Assembly (NCBI GenBank): GCA_022925895.1
Contig: JAKSYS010000416.1
Location: 1-54,473, forward strand
DNA: 54,473 nucleotides
DNA from: Fragilaria crotonensis
Lineage: Eukaryota > Bacillariophyta > Fragilariophyceae > Fragilariales > Fragilariaceae
Reading direction: 5' to 3'
The position numbers and the translations under genes are program-made. This document shows, piece by piece, positions 1 to 11,525 of this stretch. The stretch's first letter is position 1; each line of letters starts with the position of its first letter. A model generated the notes under the pieces. It worked only from the letters and a program-made list of their open reading frames with translations, was not told the DNA's origin and searched no databases.

Positions 1-4
1 TTTT

Positions 5-432
5 TGTTAGAGATCTACTGTCACTCTGTCACACTGTCACTCGTAATTACTGTAAGGTTAAATACCATACGGTAATACGGTAGACAGTCCTTTATTTTCC
101 TTCGTCTGTCCGTGACTCGTGCCAGTAGTTCTGCGAATCAGAACTCTGGATCCCGACCACACAAGGAATTTAAATCATGTTGCCCTGAGTTTCCCTAAGT
201 ATTCAAATCTGTTATGTTGTCAATTTTATTGACAACACAACTTTACTATGGGATTCATAACTCAAACACCACTCAACAAGTGGGATTAAAGCAACATAAC
301 TTTGTGAGACTCCAACTAATATTGGAGATCTCACTTTCATTTTTCATCTACATTTTAACTTATAATTTCCACAAACCAAAAACAGTAAAGGCCTTTACTA
401 CTTAGTTCTACATCTTCTACATATTTGTAACA
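5..432 (+). repeat. 5' LTR of copia copy 1
   Basis: It begins TGTTA and, by my reading, ends TAACA, a 5-bp inverted terminus. The 3' edge is inferred from that inverted repeat, because both LTR copies in the window are followed by internal sequence and comparison cannot fix the edge. It differs from the LTR at 11094 only by small indels: a CG dinucleotide near 156 and single T bases in two T runs near 242 and 302. No substitution was seen by eye. The first likely gag ATG (447, context ACCATCATGG) lies just downstream. I could not assign a primer-binding site to a particular tRNA. Confidence 0.85.
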
Positions 433-446
433 ACAAATCTACCATC

Positions 447-1640
447 ATGGTCCACATCTTCAGGACTCCTACGCCCAAAGCTGGACGATCCGTCACGTTC
501 GCTTCCTCTCCGTCAAGTCCGACGGCAGACTTCTAGGTCCTACTAACCTTAAGTCTACCGTCGGCTACTCGCGTACCGATCACACGAATACTGTCATGGT
601 TGCTCGCCTCGTACCACCGGTCCAAGGCTCTACCGTCGAGGAAAAATACTCGACCAATGTCTCCGATCATTGGTCGAATCTACCTACGGCCGTTAAGAAC
701 CTACGCTTAACTGCTATTAATTTCCCTCGCCTTTTGGATTCGCCAGCAACGGATTTAAACTCACCCTTGAAGGCAACAGAACTTTTTAAGTCCACCATGC
801 AGAACTTACCTCCGCCCTCCCTTGCCCCTCGCGCCTCTAGGTCCGCCTCCAAAGGCGCTAACCCTGACGCGTTCGACGCTAACGTCGACTACCCCGCCGA
901 ACTCGGCGCATCTCCTGTCCCTTCTGACACGCCCTCTACAAAGGTGCCCTAGCCTATGGATCTCCGAAGAAATCCAAGCTCCCCTCCCGTGTCCGTTACA
1001 TCCCTTCTCCAACCACTACCCCTGATGACGATCAGGATCTCCCAAACAACAAGAAGAAGAGGCGCACCTCTGAGAAAGGTCCCGCCTATTTTGACGTCTG
1101 CAAGTTAACCTCCGACGACATCGATGATATTATTGAAGAGGATCGCAACCTCCACCCCGACGAGCGCAAGCAGCAGGCTTTTGCAGCTCCACCACAGCAG
1201 GACACTAAAGTTAGCCACAGGGCTACTTCTACCACCAAGAAGGCTGCAAAGATGCAGACCACTACAACCACAACTACCATGGACAACTACTACAACAAAA
1301 TGGGCGAAACTACAAACAAAAACGGTCCAACTACCTTACCTGCTGCATCTACCAATGTTATGAGCAATAACATTGGACCTACTGATGTTTTTACTACAGA
1401 GGAGCACACTACTACTGCCGCCAAGCGCCGCACTAACCCCAACAAACACAACGTAATCGATCTCACCGATGATACGAACGACTTGAAAACGCCCCAGAAA
1501 GCTCCAAATTCGCCTCCCACGCTCACCTACAAGTCCAGAGCCAACACTCCAAGCATTCCAACCGCAAAAGTTACCACCTTGACCAACTTTGCCCAACCTG
1601 CTCACAATCCAATTTTCAAGCTCCCGGGTGCATGAATCCA
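447..1640 (+). pseudogene. Copia leader/N-terminal polyprotein fragments
   Basis: An ATG at 447 starts a short frame (MVHIFRTPTPKAGRSVTF...) that stops near 535. Coding-like sequence continues in other frames: 596-952 (MVARLVPPVQGS...) and 1252-1635 (Thr/Asn-rich, with VIDLTDDTNDL). The same stretch appears in copy 2 at about 11540-12730 with different frame breaks, so this was one protein segment before indels. It is rich in Pro, Ser and Thr. It matches no domain I know and sits where the N-terminus of a copia Gag would be. Confidence 0.6.
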
Positions 1641-1768
1641 TCTGGCTTCACCACCCTTCAGAAGACATGCAAAGATCTCCATGACTGTCTCTTTGCTCAT
1701 CTTTTTAACCTCCCATTCCATCCTTCACCATCAAAGTATCAGCCTCCCTCAGCCAGAAAGCAACAACA

Positions 1769-3576
1769 GTGCCAGGAGAATCCAAAGAACCTCCCACACT
1801 CATCCACCCCAGTCATCCTGGCCTGGAGTCAGAAATCGCCACTTTTACCCACAGAATTGCTTCCTTCGGTTATACTCCAACCCTCACTGAGTTTACTGGC
1901 TTTCTACAGCATCATGAGGACCTTGAAGACCTTGTCATAATTGCCATCAAGATGACTGGAGATGAACAGTTGATGCCCATTCTTGATTTGCTCATCCTCG
2001 TTCGCAGCGTAATCGGGCAACGAAACTCACACTCCGTGCCGCCAGCACACCGTATGGTCGACATCCTGGCCAAATTTGAGCGAATTCCGACAGATGGTTC
2101 TCGAGAAATGACTGTTCAAAATTTTCCCTCGCCCCCGCGCGTATTGGTGGACGTCGACAACTCTGCAGCCTCGCGAACGCAAACTATGACGTGTCATGAC
2201 CGCAGTGCTGAACTCGGGACTCGTAATTTTGTGCCGAAACTCCGGATTCCGTCAAACTCCCTTCGCGTCAGCGCCACAGTCCCCGACAACCGCCGTATTT
2301 ACAGTCCGTGTTATCCGAGACACCGTCCCGCGTCCCAACGTCAATGACCATTCTGCCGATGACGCATCCACTCGACCATTTTCCCAGCCCGCTTCGCCTA
2401 CCGATGACTCGTTTGATATCGACCCTTTTGTCCACTTTGCACCACGCGGCCCCCTAACTGCTGAAGAAAAGGCCTTGGAATCGTACTGTGATGATGATGA
2501 TACTGTCGAGTTTACTGTCGTGGACGGTACGGCGATCCAATCCAGTCCACCCCAGTGTGCCTACAGAGCCCACAATCCCACTGATCCCAGCCTTTCCTCC
2601 ACTTCCTTGAGTGTCCAGCATCCTGTTCCTATCAAATTGGAAGATTTACCCCTCTTCCCTGACTCTGATTGTGCTGATGTTGGTGAAAATTATTACTCCC
2701 CCAGTGATAATTCACCAACTAAGCCATCTGTTAACTTTTACCCTGCTTCTGACCCTGAAGTCTTACCAGAAGTTGAAATCATGCCAGAACCCATGATCAT
2801 TGAAAGCATTGAAGAGGAATTTGTGGAAGAAAGCAACTAACCCAATTTTGGAGGCACTTAATGAGCTACCCAAAGCAGCAACTCAACAACCAGTCCGGAT
2901 GCTACCCCCACTTTTTCCTGAACCACCCCTAAGGCATTTGAATCCTCTTGCCCCAGTTCACCACCGCCCTTATGCAATGTTCCAGGACCCAGCTCACCAT
3001 CCATCGTCGGCCTTGATGTTCTCAGAAGCTACGCTGGACGACCCACTGAACGGTACCATCCATCTACGCGACCTACCGCTTTGCATCGAAATCAGCACCA
3101 CTATCGCAGCTTTCTGTCTCAACTTTCTCGCCGCTCCACCGGAAGTTCATCACATTCGCGACATCACGTCATCCGACATGAAGCCTATATCGCGCCACAT
3201 CACTCTCAGACACCAGATGCCAAGTCCTAACTCCTCTGTATTCCCGCGACGACAAGTTCTACCTACTCGGCATGATTCACACTCTGAACCGTGCTACCAA
3301 CTTGCTAACCCAGCATTTCACCGACGAACAACGCTCCTTTTGACCTTCGGCATCCCGGATAAGTACTACGACATCACCCGCGACTTCTACGAAAACCCTC
3401 CCTACTGCCCGATGGAAACGACATGTGCTGTCGGACTCATCTACGCGCTCCGACTCTACTACATAACCCACCACCGCCACAGCACCTACCACCGACACGG
3501 TTTTCGTCAACACGACCTCTACCCGAAACACTTGTTCCAGATCGCAAAGATATCAAGTCTACCGCCGCCGCTCTAA
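1769..3576 (+). pseudogene. Copia upstream region: acidic and unknown segments
   Basis: Overlapping open frames at 1769-2347, 2196-2840 and 2800-3576 look like pieces of one protein. The middle piece is acidic and Pro/Ser-rich (DDSFDIDPFVHFAPRG, PIIKL-like patches, and a run of Glu/Asp near 2790-2835). The last piece includes LLTFGIPDKYYDITRDFYEN near 3335. Copy 2 carries the same protein (13222-13959 and 14365-14630), with the acidic part open over 245 codons. No known domain is recognised. It belongs to the extra region that makes this element twice the normal copia size. Confidence 0.6.
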
Positions 3577-3762
3577 GTTTGTTCCTGATACCACTACTTT
3601 TCGGACGCTCCCCGCTTTGCTAACCATGCCTTCTTTGAAGCCGATCTTTCCCTACCTTTTGCATTCCTTATCGCGGATTGAAACGCTACCGGAAAATGTT
3701 TCGCGTGGACTTGAATTTCGCGCGCGAATCCCTATCTTGTCGCATACACGAATTCTTTTCGA

Positions 3763-4308
3763 TTGGACGACGAGGAACAACGATCGATTGCCTTGCGAAC
3801 TGCCCAGACAATCATCCGCCTTGCCTTATTCGAACATGGTCTCATTAATCGCAAGACGCGACGATCGAGGGAACCAGAATTATCCAACAACCGCTTCCAT
3901 ATTGGCAACCTTCCACCTGCAGATCTATTCTTGTCCAACTTTGCAACCTGCTTCCCCATGATTACCAGGCCCTCCCTTGTTCAATTGGATCTTGATGATG
4001 TCAATGATGACACACTTGCAATCAACTATGTGGTCTGCCAACCTCTGGACTTCCTCCAACTGTTTACCCTGCAACCAACTGAAGCAAATGAGGAAACCTA
4101 CTACATGGATGTCTACTCTGACCTCACTCCAGTCCCTACCAACGGCATCAACTTCTCGATTGACTTCCTTCCGCACTTCGAGTATATCCTCTACCGAGTT
4201 GCGCAACTTGTGAATCAAAGGACCCGACCGGCATTCTCCCCAGGAACCATCCTCCTCCCCACGTTATCATGTTCCAAGGCTCCCACTTGCGTCCAACTCC
4301 TACTCTAA
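3763..4308 (+). pseudogene. Copia upstream region: unknown 181-aa segment
   Basis: This is an open stretch of 181 codons that begins MDDEEQRSIALRTAQTIIRL and contains PPADLFLSNFATCFPM and PSLVQLDLDDVNDDTLA. Composition is protein-like, with a mixed hydrophobic pattern and no low complexity, unlike neighbouring shadow frames. It lies beyond the truncation point of copy 2, so no second copy is available for comparison. Function is unknown. It is most likely part of the long N-terminal extension of the polyprotein or of a separate upstream element protein. Confidence 0.5.
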
Positions 4309-4423
4309 TGGTTCATCAACTGAGATTGCTAAACCTACAGCAAGAGCAGGAATCTTCCCCACCACTTTCAACCATGATCAACAACCAATCATCAGCAACA
4401 GAGATGGAGAACCCTACAACAGA

Positions 4424-5671
4424 TTGTCAGTCCAAGCTTTGTTCAAAGCCCAACTTGCCAAACCAATTCTTTCCTATCACATTGGCGACCCCGACTGGAT
4501 TCCAACCAGCGCCGCTAACCTGCGTCGCCACCCTGATTCCAGTAAGTATCACGTCGCTCGCGATCCCAAAACGGTCCCCTTTTCCTTGGCTATTCGCATG
4601 ATACCAGTTTTCACAACTGGTCCACTTGAGGAATCCATCTATCAAGCCTGGGCATTGCCACATCTCATTGATGCCCTCCGTGACCCTGAGATCCAACTTT
4701 TCAACAATCATCTTTCTTATTATTACAATGAGAAAGAGTCTCATCCTGAGTTTCCATTCATTGATCAAATGGGACCTGATTCACCCTTTTCAGCCAATGG
4801 CTACAATGGTGAGTCTAGTCTACAATGTCTGTCTTATCCTGGTTGTTATGCTGGTTACTTACCTTTTTCTATCTGTGATAGCCTAGGCTGTCCCAATCAG
4901 ATGGAATTAGTTGCAAGTAACCATATAATGACCTTCCAACAGGATAAAACTACATTTTCTGGACCACATTTTGCATGTCTTGCTGTAAAAACTCGCCGTT
5001 CCGCTTTATTTTCCGATCCGACTCGAACCCCGGACCCCCAGCACGAAATTTCTGCACAAAACGACCCACAAAACGAAAATCTTGCAGCAAACGAACCTGA
5101 AACTACAGTTTTCACGCACGACGACCCTGACAGCGAAATTTACACACAAAATGACACTACCAGCGAAAATCCAACACAAAACGACGCGCACAGCACGGAA
5201 ACTCACTCCCAACAGCTAATTTCCGACGCCGAAACTACATACGACGAACACGCACAAGAAACTCAACAACTGCCCGGAACTCAACCAAATCTCGCGTTTT
5301 TGCCACCAAACTCGCCCGAAACAAGCAGTTCACACACCGAAACACCCTCTAACTCGCCTCCAACTGCGAAATCATCAACTGGACCTCTAAAACGCTTTTC
5401 CGATGCATTTTCAGGCATTCTCACGCCGAAAAACGTAAAATTACCTCACGATCCGGCCACAACCGACTCGAACCCACAACCTCCGATTTCAACAACTTTT
5501 TTCGACGACGCCCAAAATTATACCTTCCAAAAACTTACCACCCCGGAATTCGAACCCTCAACCACCAAATCCGTCACAAAATCTTTCGCAACCCCAAACT
5601 CAACAAAGCAAAATTATTCAACCTCCCAATACGAAACCTACCAAATCTACACAAAAAACGGCCAATTCTGA
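4424..5671 (+). CDS. Copia-internal ORF of unknown function (415 aa)
   Basis: This is the longest uninterrupted frame in the extra part of the element. The first half (about residues 1-200) looks globular, with LSYHIGDPDWIPTSAANL, LDALRDPEIQ-type helices and Cys pairs (QCLSYPGCYAGYLPFS). The second half is Asn/Asp/Thr/Gln-rich and disordered, with repeated QND units (SAQNDPQNENLAANEPE, YTQNDTTSENPTQND). It ends just before the copia gag domain in a different frame. No similarity to a named family is recognised. It could be an extended Gag N-terminus or an element-specific accessory protein. The ATG is not certain, since the frame may be joined upstream in an intact copy. Confidence 0.55.
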   Translation: MSVQALFKAQLAKPILSYHIGDPDWIPTSAANLRRHPDSSKYHVARDPKTVPFSLAIRMIPVFTTGPLEESIYQAWALPHLIDALRDPEIQLFNNHLSYYYNEKESHPEFPFIDQMGPDSPFSANGYNGESSLQCLSYPGCYAGYLPFSICDSLGCPNQMELVASNHIMTFQQDKTTFSGPHFACLAVKTRRSALFSDPTRTPDPQHEISAQNDPQNENLAANEPETTVFTHDDPDSEIYTQNDTTSENPTQNDAHSTETHSQQLISDAETTYDEHAQETQQLPGTQPNLAFLPPNSPETSSSHTETPSNSPPTAKSSTGPLKRFSDAFSGILTPKNVKLPHDPATTDSNPQPPISTTFFDDAQNYTFQKLTTPEFEPSTTKSVTKSFATPNSTKQNYSTSQYETYQIYTKNGQF

Positions 5672-5912
5672 AAATGATCACCAAACTCCTCCAGAAACTC
5701 AAAAACTCGCTTCCGCACGCCCAACTCCGCGCCAGGCGACCCATGCCACCTTTGCATACCCACCAACTGTCGACACCTTCTTTGACGACGACACCGATCA
5801 TGACTCAGAGCAAGAGCCACAACACATCCAGCAGACATCGCCTGACGCACTCACATCATCCACGCGAACCGACTTCACTTATCCCCCAATTGAAGATCTA
5901 ACCAAGACGCTT

Positions 5913-6455
5913 TTGAAGTACGCCAAAAATGCAAACCTTCGCAAATTGGCTTACCCAACCGATCTTCAAGCACGCCGCCGCCATTTTAACACCTTCATCG
6001 ACAACCTTCGAATTGTTTGCAACATTTCCCCGTGGACGCGCCAAGTCTTTGATCTTTGGCCGAAACAAGTCTCTTATTCACACCCATTTGTCGGCACCGC
6101 ACTTTACAACCTGATCTTTACAAACGTCTGCGACCCCTGCCAAAAACACATCATTGATGGCCCACCAGACGCCCGCACCGCGATTCTTACTCTGCGACGC
6201 CATTGTGCACCGCTAACTCCTGATCATGTCGAGCGCACTCGAGAAGCTTTTTTTGTTCCATCAAACAACCACATCATGAAGTCGCCACCTCTTACCTCAA
6301 CCGCATCCGCATCCTTACGCGCGACTGCTATCATGCTGGAATCCCCAACACCGACGCCGAACTCATCAAGCGCACCGTTCGTGGTGGAAGCAATCACTCC
6401 TTTTACGCCGCATCTTATCAACGCTTCGACGCCGATATCCGCCGAGCTGAACTAA
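5913..6455 (+). pseudogene. Copia Gag (UBN2-type capsid) domain fragment
   Basis: The 180-codon frame contains a typical copia capsid helical region: LAYPTDLQARRRHFNTFIDN followed by WTRQVFDLWPK and a segment ending in DARTAILTLRRHCAP. Such Gag domains package element RNA. The frame breaks after about residue 110. The continuation (FFVPSNNHIMK onward, then toward 6880) lies in other frames, with Asn/Arg/Pro-rich sequence that leads into the zinc knuckle. Family assignment rests on order and pattern, not on a search. Confidence 0.7.
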
Positions 6456-6874
6456 ACGACGAAGCTCTGCCACCATTCGCCGAACTTGAGAGCCATCTCC
6501 TCAACATTGACGAATCCCGTGGTCTCACACTACCGTCTCAAAATCAACGCAACTACAATCAGCACGCACATTCTACCCGTCAACAATCTCACCATTTTCA
6601 ATCGCGCCAACCCCACACTACCCATCGTGTTTTCACACAACGTCAACAACAAGCTTTCAGCTCCATCCTTCGCCCATATTCAAACCCTAATGGCAACAAT
6701 CAAAACAGAAGTCATCCACCGAGACCACCGCAAAACCATTCGCGCCCGTTCCGACCTCCTACAAATCCTTCGCGACCACCTTTCAACAACCCGAATCAAC
6801 GTCGCCCACCACCTCCTTCGCCTCGCCCATCCAACCAACCCCAACGGAACAATCGACCACCTTTCCGACCAACG

Positions 6875-7447
6875 TTGAATCCAAATCAACGACCATCACC
6901 CAATGGATCTAACATCAATCAATCGCGCAACTCTGCATCCAACGCAGCTACCATCGTCTGCAATAACTGCGGACGCCTCGGCCACTATTCGCGCAACTGT
7001 ACCAACCCGCGCCAAAACAATCGCGCATCCAACCCGCAACGTTCAACCAACAATGAAAACGCTGCTCCTCGCAATCAACAACGCGCTTACTTTGTTACTG
7101 ACTCTAGTCAAGACTCCCAAAATCATTCAAGATACCATCACCAAGCTTTCAAAGCTTCCTCCTTGATCAACTTGATGATCAACAAGACAACATCCCATGG
7201 CCCAATCCCTCTACCTCAGATGCCTATCAATCAACCTCTACTTGATAGAGATTATCTTCCAACTGCCAACCATGCTCCTCCCAACTCTGGAGCCACAGCT
7301 TATTTCCTGATGACCCCAATCACCATACCAAAGATTTGGTCCCCACTCCTTGCAAACTGGCTACCTGACAGTGGTGCTACCAGCCATTACACACCACTTT
7401 TCAGCGACCTCAGTGATGTTGAACCCTGCAGTGTCCCAATCTCCTAG
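6875..7447 (+). pseudogene. Copia nucleocapsid zinc knuckle and aspartic protease
   Basis: A CCHC knuckle (CNNCGRLGHYSRNC, spacing C-x2-C-x4-H-x4-C) lies at 6959-7000; it binds element RNA. Downstream in the same frame is the protease active site LPDSGATSHYT, with the catalytic Asp codon at 7367. The protease continues after a frame break (LADGSTKMSTHKGT at about 7447, then GLTDVYFVEGL). Retroelement proteases act as dimers and cut the polyprotein. The stop at 7445 interrupts the domain. Confidence 0.85.
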
Positions 7448-7834
7448 CTGATGGCAGCACCAAGATGTCTACCCACAAAGGCACAACTGAATGTCACTTC
7501 ACCACTGATGATGGCCTCAAATCCATCCTAGGTCTCACTGATGTCTACTTTGTTGAAGGCCTAAGTCACAGACTACTCTCCTGACTGCTCTATCATGCAC
7601 TCAAAATTTCAGTGTCCTGATCAAGAACAGAGCTACCACCATTCAACTCCCAAATGGCTCCACCTACACTTGGCCAATTATCACCAGAGAAGTACCAAAT
7701 CCACACCAAGCCTTTTCAACCACTTCCAACCCCAAAGTTCCCTTTGACCTTGACTCTGAACCAGAAGAGCAACACTTTGATGACACTACAACCCCATTGA
7801 CACTGATCAACGCCGCTCAGTCACTGCCTTACCT

Positions 7835-8674
7835 TTGGAACTGATTTATCGACGACTTGCTTACCGCAATTTTCGAAATCTCATGGTTGGATCCCTTCAC
7901 CAAACATGGAATGATCATGTACTCACACCTACTGTTGACCACAACTCCTGGCCTCTCCGCATTTCCATCAGTCAAAAACGCGCCAGAAACAAAACGCCTC
8001 AACGCCAAGGCACAGAACCCTTCCATCGCCTTCATCTTGACCTTATGCGCAATCCTTTCCGCTATGGTCTCACCACCAATTCCAACTACTCAGCCTATCT
8101 GTTTATTGTCACAACCCCAGGCAAACTAACAGGTTGGATTGGTCTTCCAACTGAAAGCACAACTTCCATCCTTATTGCTCTGAAGCAATGGCTGACTGAT
8201 ACAGAACTACTTGGCCGCACCCAATCCGTCCGTTTCATCCGCACTGATGCTGGATCTGCTTTTACATCAACAAAATTCATCTCTGAATGCACCTCACTTG
8301 GTATCAAAGTTGAAGCTGCAGCCCCTGAACATCAAGAAATGAATGGTATTTGTGAAGCAAAATGGCGTGAAGTCCACAACACTGCCAACATTCTCCTCAA
8401 CAATGCAAGACTTGGAGGTGCCTTCTTCCATCATGCCCATGCCTATGCAGTTCAAATCCTAAATGTCTGCCCTGCCAAGAATGTTATTGATCAAGATGGC
8501 AACCCAACAACTCCCTATCAATACAGCTTCCAACGCAAGCCTTCCATTGCCAACTTTCGTGTCTTTGGATGTCCTACCTTCTTCAAACGCTATGAACCAA
8601 CTTTCCGCAACAAGCTTATCACATATAAGCAACAACTCAACGAGCCTCTCGCGGAATTTTCCTCGGTTTCCTGA
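7835..8674 (+). pseudogene. Copia integrase
   Basis: The 279-codon frame holds the integrase core. The catalytic triad is visible as the Asp in RLHLDLM, the Asp in FIRTDAGSAFTS and the Glu in EMNGICEAKW. The first part (RRLAYRNFRNLM) resembles the end of the GAG-pre-integrase/zinc region, although the full HHCC motif is not seen in this frame. The C-terminal part includes PYQYSFQRKPSIANFRVFGC, typical of copia just after the core. The frame ends at 8674 in the region that would link to reverse transcriptase. The enzyme inserts element cDNA into the genome. Confidence 0.9.
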
Positions 8675-9246
8675 CAACTCCGCAGGCTGGCTAGTCTACT
8701 CCTGACCAACCCCAAAGCCTTGTCATCACCCGCGATGCCTACTTTGATGAAGACTTCAATTCAGCTCTATGTTTTGATTCCAAACCCTTCGCTGGAGCCG
8801 TCCCCATCCGCTCCCATTTTAACCCAAATGGACTCTGCAACACTCCTGAAAACTCTGAACCATCTACTTTTCACCAAACTGGATCTGCAGCCAACCTTGG
8901 CAATCCACCATCAACCTTCATTGATGACACAAATCCACTGCCCTCCTGACTGCCATCCCTGAATCAACTGATGACAATACTGATGAACAACCACCTGGAA
9001 CCATGCCTAACCCAACCCATGCTGACCATACAATGAAGCAATCATCCAACATGGTCCAACACCACCCACACCACATCAAATCAACTTTGTCACCCATCAA
9101 CAACATCATTCCCAACTCCACAAGATGATGACCATCTACTTCCAAGAATGCAATGAAGATCTACCAACTATTGATCCCATTCACTCTGCCATGATGACAA
9201 TTGACAACTCTCCCAGCAACAATTCACAAGCCAACCCCAGGAACCT

Positions 9247-10168
9247 GTGGACAAATATCTTCCAGAACCTCAGTCTCTCAAAGCTGTTCTCAAACTTGAT
9301 GATAATGTCCGCAATGCTTGGCTACATGCAATCAAAATGGAAATCAAGAACCTCATTGACCATGATACTTTCATCCTTGGACAAACCCCACACAAAGATG
9401 AACTCATTATCCCAGTAAAACTTGTGCTCAAAGCAAAACAAACTGCATCTGGAAAACTTGACAAACTAAAAGCTCGCCTTGTCGCCCGTGGCGACCTGGA
9501 GAAACGTCTCCTGAAAAGAGTTAAAGCCATCAACCAACAACGACTCCTTGAACAACGTCAAGAAATTGCTGAATCTGCTACCTCTTCACCTGGCACTCCA
9601 AAACCTATACCTGTTGAACCACTCATGTATGAAGACACCTGGTCACCCTGTGCATCTGCAAGAGGGGTCAAACTATTCATTGCAACCATTTGTGCATCCA
9701 GAAGAAGTGTCAAGAGTGCTGACTTCATTGGTGCCTACCTCCAAGCCAAAGTTATTGGCGCCACTTTGTGAAACTGCCATTGGAATACGCCTATCACTTC
9801 CCTGAATACGCTAAATTCTTTGGCTCCCCAATGTTACTGAACAAAGGAATCTACGGTCTTGTCTACTCCGGCAAATATTGGAACATTGAATTTTCGGAAT
9901 GGCTCTACTCCCAAGGCTTCATTCAGTCTCCTTCGAACCGTCCTATTTTGTCCGATACGACAAACACAATCAATGGCTCCGCCTACTATTTTTCGTCGAC
10001 GATATGCTCTACGCTGGAAGCAACGATTCCATCGAAAAACAATTTGAAGATTCCGTCCGCAATCGCTTTGATGTCAAATTCCTCGGCCCTGCGCAATGGT
10101 TCCTACAAATGCGTATCCACAAACATTCCGACTCAAGCTACACCTCGACCAGCACCGCTATGTTTTGA
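9247..10168 (+). pseudogene. Copia reverse transcriptase
   Basis: The segment 9247-9771 has the N-terminal RT pattern (NAWLHAIKMEIKNLIDHDTF, then LKARLVARGD) and ADFIGAYLQAKV, whose first Asp is the expected palm-domain metal ligand. An insertion or shift separates it from KLPLEYAYHFPEY (9768-) and GIYGLVYSGKYW. The frame 9899-10168 has FFVDDMLYAGSN, with the catalytic Asp pair at 9998-10003, followed by RFDVKFLGPAQWFLQMRI. All key RT motifs are therefore present but spread over at least three frames. Confidence 0.9.
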
Positions 10169-10611
10169 ATACTCTTCAACGATACGATCCAAACTCCGAA
10201 TTCCCAGAACGAGATACTCCCTTCCCTCGATTATACTTTCAGCAAGGATAACCGCCCGTAACCGCCTCCGACCTGACTCGTCGAACAAAAGCAACAACGC
10301 CTTCCGTTCCGCTCTGCTGTCTGCACTCTCCTCTACCTAGCATACAACACAAGAGCTGACATCCTATTTGCTGTCTGCAAACTTGCTAAAGCATGCATCT
10401 CTCCTGGCATACCTGATTTTCGAGCTCTCACCTGGCTCATTGGCTACCTCCGACGTCGTCCCTACTATGCCCTCAAATTCTATCCCGATGGCACTTCAAA
10501 CCCCATCTATGACATCTGCATCCATCATCGCATTCCATACACTGATCTCACTGTCTTCTCTGATGCCAGCTGGCAAGACTGCCCGATACTGGCCGATCTA
10601 CTGTTGGATAC

Positions 10612-11082
10612 ATGATCTTCTACAATGGTGCTCTTATTGAAGCAAATTCTACCATGCCAACACCTGTTGCCATGTCTACCTCTGAAGCTGAATATATGGC
10701 TGCATGTTCCGCAACCATGGCCACCGCTCACATCCGAATGCTTCTCTATGATATGCTCTATCTTGGCACCAAACAATGGCGTGAAACCACTCAACGTCTC
10801 CCTTCTATCCCTGCCATCCTCATGATTGACAATGAAGCAACTGTTCAAATCGCCAAGAATGGCAAACTCACTCGCAAAACTCGCCACATTGAACGCCGTT
10901 TCCACTTCGTCCGTCAAGGCCAACAAGACGGCATCCACCAACTTCATTGGATTCCCTGTGACTCCCAACTTGCCGATATCCTCACCAAGACTCAACACTC
11001 CGGCAAAATTGATCCTCACCTCACCAAGATCTTCTGTGTTCTCCCCGACCACATGCTTTCATCACCGGGACCAGAGATCTGA
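10612..11082 (+). pseudogene. Copia RNase H and polyprotein C-terminus
   Basis: This 156-codon frame is the C-terminal part of RNase H. MSTSEAEYMAACSA carries the catalytic Glu, ILMIDNEATVQIAKNG carries an Asp, and RHIERRFHFVRQ with QLADILTKTQ is the standard copia tail. The first RNase H Asp (DASWQD, about 10562) lies upstream in another frame. The frame stops at 11080-11082, four bases before the polypurine tract. RNase H removes RNA from the RNA-DNA hybrid during reverse transcription. Confidence 0.88.
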
Positions 11083-11085
11083 TCC

Positions 11086-11093
11086 AAGAGGGG
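11086..11093 (+). other. Polypurine tract of copia element
   Basis: AAGAGGGG directly abuts the TG of the 3' LTR. This is the expected position and composition for the plus-strand DNA primer. Confidence 0.85.
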
Positions 11094-11525
11094 TGTTAGA
11101 GATCTACTGTCACTCTGTCACACTGTCACTCGTAATTACTGTAAGGTTAAATACCATACGGTAATACGGTAGACAGTCCTTTATTTTCCTTCGTCTGTCC
11201 GTGACTCGTGCCAGTAGTTCTGCGAATCAGAACTCTGGATCCCGCGACCACACAAGGAATTTAAATCATGTTGCCCTGAGTTTCCCTAAGTATTCAAATC
11301 TGTTATGTTGTCAATTTTATTGACAACACAACTTTTACTATGGGATTCATAACTCAAACACCACTCAACAAGTGGGATTAAAGCAACATAACTTTTGTGA
11401 GACTCCAACTAATATTGGAGATCTCACTTTCATTTTTCATCTACATTTTAACTTATAATTTCCACAAACCAAAAACAGTAAAGGCCTTTACTACTTAGTT
11501 CTACATCTTCTACATATTTGTAACA
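11094..11525 (+). repeat. Shared LTR: 3' LTR of copy 1 and 5' LTR of copy 2
   Basis: It is nearly identical to the LTR at 5-432 apart from a few indels. It is preceded by the polypurine tract of copy 1 and followed by the leader and gag start of a second copy (ATG context ACCATCATGG near 11540). One LTR therefore serves both units. This is the pattern left by LTR-LTR recombination or a tandem insertion. Confidence 0.9.

Larger units (their letters stand above)
5..11525 (+). mobile_element. Large Ty1/copia LTR retrotransposon, copy 1
   Basis: This is a complete LTR-body-LTR unit of about 11.5 kb. The two LTRs start TGTTAGAG and are near identical. Domain order in the body is gag domain, CCHC knuckle, protease (DSGAT), integrase, reverse transcriptase (FVDD) and RNase H; integrase before RT defines Ty1/copia. 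A polypurine tract directly precedes the 3' LTR. The body is about 10.7 kb, roughly twice the usual copia size, because about 5 kb of extra sequence lies upstream of the gag domain. The reading frame is broken many times, so the copy as written cannot make a full polyprotein. Some breaks may be sequencing errors. The left flank is only four T bases, so a target duplication cannot be checked. Confidence 0.93.
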
